NCBI GenBank assembly: GCA_037441225.1
Contig: JBBISU010000075.1
Span: forward strand, 1 to 15,355
Length of the DNA: 15,355 nucleotides
Direction: 5' to 3'
Source of the DNA: JBBFMJ01 sp037441225
Lineage (GTDB): Bacteria; Acidobacteriota; Thermoanaerobaculia; UBA2201
Numbering within the stretch: position 1 is the stretch's first letter; each line of letters starts with the position of its first letter. Position numbers and translations under genes: made by a program. Below are positions 7,841 through 13,578 of this stretch, piece by piece. The notes under the pieces were generated by a model. It worked only from the letters and a program-made list of their open reading frames with translations, ran no database searches and was not told the origin of the DNA.

Positions 7841-8058
7841 GAGCTTTAAGCTTTTCACAGCTTGATTATTTTACAAATCTTGCAAGCACATCCACTACAC
7901 TCTGCTACGCTACTGCTCTTTTTTCGGGTGGGGACAAGCCGCGCCCTTACAATGCTGATCTAATTGCTCGCAGGCTAATGGACCTGCCACTATATTTTAT
8001 AATATGCAACTCATTCAAGCGCGACCTTGACTTTAACCAAATATTTGCCATTGCTTAG
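7841..8058. other. GC-rich hairpin-bearing island: possible structured RNA or relic repeat
   Basis: GC content is about 52% over 7881-7980 by hand count, against about 16% just upstream. Small inverted pairs follow one another: TTAAGCT/AGCTTGA (7846-7865), GGGTGGGG/CCGCGCCC (7926-7946), GCAGG/CCTGC (7970-7987), ATATT/AATAT (7991-8004) and TCAAG/CTTGA (8015-8030). Two pairs contain T-G positions that pair as G-U only in a plus-strand RNA. Islands of this kind in low-GC genomes are often non-coding RNAs, but I recognise no family: not tRNA, tmRNA, SRP RNA or RNase P. One plus frame is stop-free over 7807-8055 but lacks a start codon except near its end. A degenerate dispersed repeat is the main alternative. 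Confidence 0.4.
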
Positions 8059-8070
8059 TTTCTTTTAAGC

Positions 8071-8090
8071 TAAAATCCCGCAAAGAGGAT
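8071..8090 (-). terminator. Weak candidate terminator of the minus-strand membrane-protein gene
   Basis: On the minus strand ATCCT, a six-base loop CTTTGC and GGGAT form a 5-bp stem with one T-G pair, followed by only four T residues. It lies about 36 bp past the stop codon at 8126. The stem is short, so this is tentative. Confidence 0.22.
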
Positions 8091-8125
8091 ACAATAAATT
8101 TTTTTTAAAATAAAATCCTGAACTT

Positions 8126-8641
8126 TTAGCTTCTAACTGCTTCTACAATATAAAAAACAAGTTTTTCTTCTTCTTTTGGTTTGTCAATAAAATAATTTTT
8201 ATTTGTTTCTTCCACATAAGAACAGCCTTTTTTGGGCGGAAAAGTACATTTTTTTATTCTATATTTTTCTACTCCATCAGCTTGCCATTCTAATTTTACT
8301 AAATGATCTGTCTTAGCAATACGAAAAGGAATATCCTCTATTCTTTCTTCTTTATATTCAGGAATAAAAAAATGAAAGTCCTTTAAAACTAATTCTTCTG
8401 ATTTAATCTTTAAAGGATTTAAAACTATTATCCTTTTTGTTTCTGCATTATTTGGAACTTTATTATTTATCAAAAAGGGAATCAATAAAACTAAAAGTAT
8501 AACTGAAAAGACAAAAACAAGCTTTGGAATAAAGTCATAATCCCTTTTTGGAAGAGATGATAGTAATTTTTCTTTAAACTTCATCTCCTCTTGAACTCTA
8601 AAAGGATATGGAATTTCTTTAAAAAATTTATCTATCTTCAT
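8126..8641 (-). CDS. Single-pass membrane protein with possible Fn3-like extracytoplasmic domain
   Basis: From the ATG at 8641 the protein has 171 residues: a charged N-terminal part of about 38 (MKIDKFFKEIPYPFRVQEE...), one transmembrane segment (LVFVFSVILLVLLIPFLI, about 41-58) and an extracytoplasmic region of about 110. The positive charges before the membrane segment favour a cytoplasmic N-terminus. The last 60 residues (VKLEWQADGVEKYRIKKC ... NYFIDKP ... VFYIVEAV) follow the strand pattern of fibronectin type III domains, with two Cys that could form a disulfide. The layout recalls anti-sigma or membrane-tethered sensor proteins, but no zinc-binding anti-sigma motif is present and no sigma factor is adjacent. 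An in-frame TTG at 8677 would add 12 residues; neither start has a good ribosome binding site. Function unknown. Confidence 0.7.
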   Translation of the reverse strand: MKIDKFFKEIPYPFRVQEEMKFKEKLLSSLPKRDYDFIPKLVFVFSVILLVLLIPFLINNKVPNNAETKRIIVLNPLKIKSEELVLKDFHFFIPEYKEERIEDIPFRIAKTDHLVKLEWQADGVEKYRIKKCTFPPKKGCSYVEETNKNYFIDKPKEEEKLVFYIVEAVRS

Positions 8642-8682
8642 CAAATTTAATACTTTTTTTTCTTTAATTTTGTTCAAAAAAT

Positions 8683-8714
8683 AGTATAATATATTGATTA
8701 TTTTTTAAGGAGGT
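8683..8714. promoter_or_regulatory. Shared divergent promoter core and fabG ribosome binding site
   Basis: A perfect TATAAT for fabG lies at 8685-8690, and AAGGAGGT (8707-8714) sits 4 bp before its ATG. On the opposite strand the same bases read TATTAT (8691-8686) and TATACT (8688-8683), correctly oriented for the membrane-protein gene. The -35 regions are poor on both sides. One near-symmetrical -10 may therefore serve both directions. Confidence 0.5.
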
Positions 8715-8718
8715 TCAA

Positions 8719-9465
8719 ATGAAGATTTCCTTTGAAGGTAAAAGAGTTCTAATTACAGGTGGTGCAAGGGGTATTGGCTCTGCAATTGCATCTGTTGTAG
8801 GTGAAGCAGGGGCATCCCTTTTGCTTTTAGATAAAGAAGAAACTGCTTTAAAAGAGACAGAAGAAAAATTAAAAAATAAAGGTATTAAAGTATCTTCTTT
8901 AGCAGTTGATCTTTTAAATGAAAAAGGAACAATTGAAAAAGTTGAAGAAAATATCAAAAATGAGGGTCCCTGTCTCTTATTTGTTCACAACGCAGGAATC
9001 ACAAAGGATAATTTGCTTTTAAGGATGACAGATGAAGAATGGGACCTTGTCTTAAAAGTAAACTTATATCCATTTTTTTATCTTTCAAAAACTTTAATAA
9101 AATCAATGATGACAGAAAGGTACGGGAGGATTTTGGCAATTTCCTCTGTTTCAGGGCTTATGGGAAATCCTGGGCAAGTTAATTATGCCTCATCTAAGGC
9201 AGCTCTTATTGGTTTTGTTAAATCCCTGGCAAGGGAGTTGGGTTCAAGGAATATAACTGTAAATGCCATTGCGCCTGGATTTATTAAAACCCCTATGACC
9301 GAAAAATTGTCAGAAGAACAAGTAAATCGTCTAAAAGAAAATATAGTTTTAAAAAGATTAGGTGAACCAGAAGATATTGCTTATGGTGTCGCTTTTCTTT
9401 TATCTGACTATGCTAGTTACATAACTGGACAGGTCTTAAATATTTCAGGAGGTTTATATATTTAA
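8719..9465 (+). CDS. fabG: 3-oxoacyl-[acyl-carrier-protein] reductase FabG
   Basis: Short-chain dehydrogenase that reduces 3-oxoacyl-ACP to 3-hydroxyacyl-ACP with NADPH in type II fatty acid synthesis; acts in the cytoplasm as a tetramer. The 248 residues are the normal length. The cofactor motif TGGARGIG is at 13-20, D-x-L-N at 64-67, NAG at 91-93, the active-site Asn in KVNLYPF (N115), Ser in SSVSG (S143) and the YxxxK pair Y156/K160. APGFIKTPMT (185-194) and the ITGQVLNISGGLYI end are FabG-like. The start has an excellent AAGGAGGT ribosome binding site. It is first in an operon with gatE, whose ATG follows the stop codon directly. FabG is the best call, but SDR specificity is hard to fix without other fab genes nearby, and none is visible. 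Confidence 0.88.
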   Translation: MKISFEGKRVLITGGARGIGSAIASVVGEAGASLLLLDKEETALKETEEKLKNKGIKVSSLAVDLLNEKGTIEKVEENIKNEGPCLLFVHNAGITKDNLLLRMTDEEWDLVLKVNLYPFFYLSKTLIKSMMTERYGRILAISSVSGLMGNPGQVNYASSKAALIGFVKSLARELGSRNITVNAIAPGFIKTPMTEKLSEEQVNRLKENIVLKRLGEPEDIAYGVAFLLSDYASYITGQVLNISGGLYI

Positions 9466-11313
9466 ATGAAAAAATTTAATCTTGAAAAAAAGGATTTTTA
9501 TAAAAAGTTAGGGTTCAAAGCAGGGCTTGAAATCCATTATCAACTAAAGACAGATAAAAAATTATTTTGCAGATGCCCTGCTTTAATAAGGAAAGATGAG
9601 CCAGATACAATGATTTTAAGGCATATGAGGCCTACTTTATCTGAACTTGGGGAGTATGATGGAACTGCCTTGATGGAATTTAAGACAAAGAAAAATGTTT
9701 ATTACCAACTTTACAGGGATTCTGTTTGCACTTATGAAATGGATGATACGCCACCCTTTGAAATAAATAAAGATGCCTTAAAAATTGCAATTGAAATTGG
9801 TTTGCTTTTAAACTGCACAATTGTAGACGAATTGCATATAACAAGAAAACAATATTTAGATGGCTCAATTCCAACTGGTTTTCAAAGGACTGCAATTGTT
9901 GGTGTTGAGGGCTTTGTTGAACTATTTTCTGGAAAAAAAATTGGTATTAGTCATATATGTCTTGAAGAAGATGCTTGCAGGGAAGTAAAAGATGAAGGGC
10001 ATAATATAATATTTAAAACGGATCGTTTAAGTTTTCCTTTAATTGAAGTTATAACAAAAGCAGAAATTGAAACACCAGAGGAAGCAAAGGAAGTCGCTTT
10101 AAGAATTGGAAATATTTTAAGGGCAACTGGAAAAGTAAAGCGTGGGATTGGATCTGTAAGACAGGATGTAAATTTGTCAATTGAAGGCGGGGTAAGGAAT
10201 GAAATAAAAGGTGTCCCAAAGATTTCATACATACCATATCTCTTGCATTGTGAAGCCATAAGACAGCATAATTTGTTGAAAATAAGAGATGAATTAAGGG
10301 CAAGGGGGATAACAAAAGAAAATTTAAAAACAAAGATAAAAAATTTAAATGAAGTTTTTCAAAAGACACAAAATCCATATTTAAAGAAAGCAATTGAAGA
10401 AGGGAAAGATATAAGAGGAATTTGTCTTTATGGTTTTGGAGGACTTCTTTTAAAAGAAATTGAGCCCGGTGTGGGATTTGAAAGGGAATTTAAAGGAAGA
10501 GTAAAAGTGATTGCTTGCATTGATAAAAAGCCAATTATATTACATACAGACGAAGAACCACTTCCTTTTTCTGATAATGAAATTGAATCTTTAAGGTATA
10601 TTTTTAATTTTAAAAAAACAGATGTTGTCTTGGTTGTATTTGGAGAAGAAGAAGATACAAAAACAGCTGTTGAAGAAATAAGAATAAGAGCAGAAGAAGC
10701 AACACAAGGTGTGCCTTTTGAAACAAGGCAGGCACTGTCAGATCTTACAACGGATTTTGAAAGAATTCTTCCTGGTCCTGATAGAATGTATCCAGATACA
10801 GATTCCCCACCAACAAAAATTTCAGAAGATTTATTAAATCAAATCAAAAAAAATTTACCAGAAATTCCAATAAAGCTTGAAAAAAAATACTTAAAATTGG
10901 GTTTGCCTCCTGACTGGGCTTACTGCTTATCTATTTCAAAGTATAATAGATATTTTGAGGATTTTTTAAAAGAGAAAATCCCTCCTAAGGTATCTGGGAG
11001 GTTATTTGTAGTGGAAAGACCTTTACTTGAAAAAATTAATTTGCAGAAAAATATAAATAAAATAAAATATTTGTTAAAGGAATATTCAAAAGGAAAAATT
11101 TCTTTTGACTTTCTTAGAAAAAATTTATTGAATAGTTTTAATATTAAAAAGTCAAAAGTTGATAAAGAACTAATTTTAAAAGCAAGAGAAATTATGAAAA
11201 AAGAAAAAAACATAAGTTTCACAAAAGTAATTGCAAAGCTTAGAAGTTCTAATAAAAAGAAATTCGACCCTTATTTATTGATTAAAGAATTAGGAGCAAA
11301 AAATGGCAAATAG
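9466..11313 (+). CDS. gatE: Archaeal-type Glu-tRNA(Gln) amidotransferase subunit E
   Basis: GatE is the tRNA-binding and kinase subunit of GatDE, which converts Glu-tRNA(Gln) to Gln-tRNA(Gln) using ammonia from GatD and ATP. The protein has 615 residues, close to archaeal GatE and well above bacterial GatB (about 480). The GatB/E core includes GFKAGLEIHYQL (16-27), LFCRCPA (33-39), the GatE-specific EYDGTALMEFKTKKNVYYQLYRDSVCTYEMDD block (63-94), GSVRQDVNLSI (229-239) and EIKGVPKI (246-253). The AspRS-like insertion found in GatE but not GatB follows (about 315-420, GICLYGFGGLLL ... TQGVPFETR), then RMYPDTDSPP (440-449) and a helical tail domain. ATG directly abuts the fabG stop; an AGGAGG lies 13 bp upstream. 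No frameshift or missing motif is seen. The 3' end overlaps gatD by 11 bp, as expected for partners. Confidence 0.94.
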   Translation: MKKFNLEKKDFYKKLGFKAGLEIHYQLKTDKKLFCRCPALIRKDEPDTMILRHMRPTLSELGEYDGTALMEFKTKKNVYYQLYRDSVCTYEMDDTPPFEINKDALKIAIEIGLLLNCTIVDELHITRKQYLDGSIPTGFQRTAIVGVEGFVELFSGKKIGISHICLEEDACREVKDEGHNIIFKTDRLSFPLIEVITKAEIETPEEAKEVALRIGNILRATGKVKRGIGSVRQDVNLSIEGGVRNEIKGVPKISYIPYLLHCEAIRQHNLLKIRDELRARGITKENLKTKIKNLNEVFQKTQNPYLKKAIEEGKDIRGICLYGFGGLLLKEIEPGVGFEREFKGRVKVIACIDKKPIILHTDEEPLPFSDNEIESLRYIFNFKKTDVVLVVFGEEEDTKTAVEEIRIRAEEATQGVPFETRQALSDLTTDFERILPGPDRMYPDTDSPPTKISEDLLNQIKKNLPEIPIKLEKKYLKLGLPPDWAYCLSISKYNRYFEDFLKEKIPPKVSGRLFVVERPLLEKINLQKNINKIKYLLKEYSKGKISFDFLRKNLLNSFNIKKSKVDKELILKAREIMKKEKNISFTKVIAKLRSSNKKKFDPYLLIKELGAKNGK

Positions 11314-12685
11314 TGAAAATGGCTATACTGGAAAAGCAAGGGAATTACTTGATAAGTTTAAAGTTGATGTATGGGATAAAGTAGTTCTGGAAGTTGAAAA
11401 AGCAAAATTTTTAGGTATTATTCTTCCAAGGCAGAAGACATTGGATCAAAAGCATATTGCTTTAAAATTAGACAATGGATACAATGTAGGGATTGCTTTG
11501 GAGAAAATTAAAAATATAAAAAAAATAGGTCAAAAAAAGGCACATTATCAGATCCCTGAATCAACTTTTCCAAAGGATCCAAAAAAGCCAAATGTAATTT
11601 TGCTTGGAACAGGTGGTACAATTGCCTCCCGACTTGACTACAAAACGGGTGCAGTTATCCCTGCCTTTTCTCCTGGCGAGCTCTATGGTGCAGTTCCTGA
11701 GCTTGCTGATATTGCAAATCTATCAACAAAAAAATTATTTGGAATTTTTTCAGAAGATATGGGACCAAAGCAATACATTCCCCTTGCAGAGGAAATAAAA
11801 AAATGCATAGAAGAAGGATATGATGGAATTATAATTGGACATGGAACTGATACATTGCACCACACTGCTTCAATTTTATCTTTTATGGTTCAAAAACCAC
11901 CTATACCAATTGTTTTGGTTGGTTCTCAAAGATCCTCTGATAGGCCCTCCTCAGATGCTGCCTTAAATCTTATGAATGCTGTATATACTGCTGCTTATTC
12001 TGACATTGCAGAAGTTATGGTTTGTATGTTTGGACCAACCTCTGATAAATATGATTTACTTCACAAAGGAACAAGAGTTAGGAAGATGCATTCCTCTTAT
12101 AGATCAACCTTTAGAACAATTGGAGAAAGACCCCTTGCGATGGTTAAAGTAAATGAAATAATTCCTCTTGTTAACAATTATAACAAAAGAAGAAAAGACA
12201 AAAGTGTTGCAATTTACCCATTTTTTGAAGAAAAAGTAACTCTTTTGTATTACTATCCAAATATGCAACCAGACATAATTGAAGCAATTTATGAGAAAGG
12301 ATATAAAGGAATTGTAATTGCTGGAACTGGATTGGGTCATGTGAATAGAGCACTTTTTCCTGTATTAAAAAAAGTTATTGATAAGGGAATGCATATTTAT
12401 ATGACTGTTCAAACCCTTTGGGGTTATGTCCATATGAATGTTTATGATACAGGAAGGTATCTTCTGGACTTAGGAATTATACCTTGTGAAAATATGCTTC
12501 CAGAGGTTGCTTATGTAAAACTTTGCTGGGCTTTGGGACAGACAAAAGATAAAAAAGAAGTGAAAAAAATAATGCTTACACCAATTGCAGGAGAAATTAC
12601 TGAAAGAGAACCTTATGATGGCTACATTATCTTGCAAGGAGGCATTCCAGAAATAGATGAATTCTTAAAAAACAATTTATTATAA
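11303..12685 (+). CDS. gatD: Archaeal-type Glu-tRNA(Gln) amidotransferase subunit D
   Basis: GatD is the L-asparaginase-like subunit that frees ammonia from glutamine or asparagine for GatE. The 460 residues contain the small N-terminal beta domain that distinguishes GatD from plain asparaginases (about 6-75, GYTGKARELLDKFK ... HIALKLDNGYNVGIALEKI). The asparaginase domain follows: LGTGGTIASRLDYKTGAV (101-118) with T103, IIGHGTDTLHHTAS (177-190) with T182 and D183, and GTRVRKMHSS (256-265) with the Lys (K261) expected to complete the Thr-Thr-Asp-Lys set. ATIAGTGLGHVNRAL-like sequence (337-351, VIAGTGLGHVNRALF) and the C-terminal helices complete the fold. AGGAG (11292-11296) within gatE fits the ATG at 11303. 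Overlap with gatE supports a working heterodimer. An asparaginase-only role is unlikely because of the N-terminal domain and the partner gene. Confidence 0.94.
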   Translation: MANSENGYTGKARELLDKFKVDVWDKVVLEVEKAKFLGIILPRQKTLDQKHIALKLDNGYNVGIALEKIKNIKKIGQKKAHYQIPESTFPKDPKKPNVILLGTGGTIASRLDYKTGAVIPAFSPGELYGAVPELADIANLSTKKLFGIFSEDMGPKQYIPLAEEIKKCIEEGYDGIIIGHGTDTLHHTASILSFMVQKPPIPIVLVGSQRSSDRPSSDAALNLMNAVYTAAYSDIAEVMVCMFGPTSDKYDLLHKGTRVRKMHSSYRSTFRTIGERPLAMVKVNEIIPLVNNYNKRRKDKSVAIYPFFEEKVTLLYYYPNMQPDIIEAIYEKGYKGIVIAGTGLGHVNRALFPVLKKVIDKGMHIYMTVQTLWGYVHMNVYDTGRYLLDLGIIPCENMLPEVAYVKLCWALGQTKDKKEVKKIMLTPIAGEITEREPYDGYIILQGGIPEIDEFLKNNLL

Positions 12686-12729
12686 AAATTTCTTATCTAT
12701 ATAAAAATAAAAAAAATTCCAAAAATATA

Positions 12730-12773
12730 TTGACATTTTAGAAAAAAAGGATTAAAATTTTTTTGAAAGGAGG
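12730..12773 (+). promoter_or_regulatory. Strong promoter and ribosome binding site of the secreted protein-hutU unit
   Basis: TTGACA (12730-12735), a 17-bp spacer and TAAAAT (12753-12758) make the best promoter in the window. Transcription should start near 12765. AAAGGAGG (12766-12773) is followed by ATG at 12778, giving a leader of about 13 nt. The site separates this unit from gatD, which ends at 12685. Confidence 0.72.
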
Positions 12774-12777
12774 CATT

Positions 12778-13569
12778 ATGAAAAGTTTTTTATTTCTTTT
12801 AGCTTTAATTTTGATTTCTTCTTTTTCAAATGCCCAATATTATGGTGGTTTTGTTGTAGCTGATACTCCTGGTGCTTATGGTTCTTACTGGCATACTTCT
12901 TTAACATTATCAAATCCTTCAGAGCAAGAAGCAAATGTTTCTTTTAATCTATACTTATCAAATGGAGAAAAGCATAATTTCCAGTTAAAAGTTCCAGCTG
13001 GTGATAGTGTATCAAAACTGCTAATAGATATTATAAAAGAAAATCATATTGAGATTGGAAGTTTTTTTGGATGGGTTGAAATTGACTTTTCAAATTTACC
13101 TCAAGGGATGACAGGAGAAACTCTAATGTATACACCAGATCCAAATGCAGGAGAAGGGGCCATTTTTGCTGAAAGAACAGAGATGTTTTTTGCTGATGAA
13201 ACAGAAATGGCACTTTATCCTTTAACCCCTTGCGGCAAAGATGCAAAAGAACCAATGGCATTAGGTGGTGCTTTATGGAGAACAAATGTTGGCTTTGTTA
13301 ATCCTTCTTCAAATCCAACAAAAGTTCAAGTGGAATGCTATGATGGGGATTTTACTTATCTTTTTAACACAGAAATTGATTTAAATCCTAAGGAAATAAA
13401 ACAGTTAAACGATGTAAGAAGGCCTGAAATTTGGAATTTAACTTGTGGCATGATAAAAGAACCAGTTATATGTTTTTTTACTTCTCTGGATGAAAGTGTA
13501 CCTATCTATGTTTATGGAGCAAATAATAATAATGTAAACAATTTTCCAATTTACATTTCACCACAATAA
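12778..13569 (+). CDS. Secreted two-repeat beta-sandwich protein, function unknown
   Basis: The ATG at 12778 is chosen over the in-frame TTG at 12763 because AAAGGAGG lies between them. The 263 residues begin with a signal peptide (MKSFLFLLALILISSFSNA, cleavage likely after A19 before QYYGG). The mature part has two similar units: YGSYWHTSLTLSNPSEQEANVSF (34-56) and GGALWRTNVGFVNPSSNPTKVQV (163-185) share the pattern W-(H/R)-T-x-(L/V)-x-(L/F)-x-N-P-S followed by a strand. This pattern is common in exported proteins of Acidobacteria-like genomes. The second unit contains four Cys (152, 187, 223, 232), enough for two disulfides; the first has none. No catalytic motif, lipobox or membrane anchor is seen. 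It is 9 bp upstream of hutU and probably cotranscribed. Role unknown; adhesion or envelope structure is only a guess. Confidence 0.82.
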   Translation: MKSFLFLLALILISSFSNAQYYGGFVVADTPGAYGSYWHTSLTLSNPSEQEANVSFNLYLSNGEKHNFQLKVPAGDSVSKLLIDIIKENHIEIGSFFGWVEIDFSNLPQGMTGETLMYTPDPNAGEGAIFAERTEMFFADETEMALYPLTPCGKDAKEPMALGGALWRTNVGFVNPSSNPTKVQVECYDGDFTYLFNTEIDLNPKEIKQLNDVRRPEIWNLTCGMIKEPVICFFTSLDESVPIYVYGANNNNVNNFPIYISPQ

Positions 13570-13578
13570 GGAGGAATA

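Larger units (their letters stand above)
7645..8125. other. Long intergenic region: A/T-rich left part, anomalous GC-rich island right of 7841
   Basis: No gene is evident across 481 bp. Bases 7645-7840 are extremely A/T-rich (about 16% GC by hand count at 7661-7760) and show nothing recognisable. From about 7841 the composition changes abruptly, as annotated separately. Bases 8059-8125 return to A/T-rich sequence and include a weak hairpin (8075-8090) that could end the minus-strand gene. Confidence 0.6.

Noticed and set aside
7841..8058. tRNA, tmRNA, SRP RNA or RNase P in the GC-rich island
   Set aside because: No TTCRA T-loop within a paired arm, no CCA end, and none of the family-specific conserved words were found on either strand.
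8075..8106. Plus-strand intrinsic terminator for a putative island RNA
   Set aside because: The hairpin at 8075-8090 is separated from the T8 tract (8099-8106) by eight bases, which is not the usual contiguous arrangement.
9466..12685. The idea that the whole window is archaeal because of gatD and gatE
   Set aside because: PilT, the UpxY-type NusG, FabG, sigma70-like promoters (TTGACA-N17-TAAAAT) and strong AGGAGG sites point to a bacterium.
12763..12777. TTG start adding five residues to the secreted protein
   Set aside because: The added codons coincide with the AAAGGAGG ribosome binding site for ATG 12778, and the signal peptide fits the ATG start.
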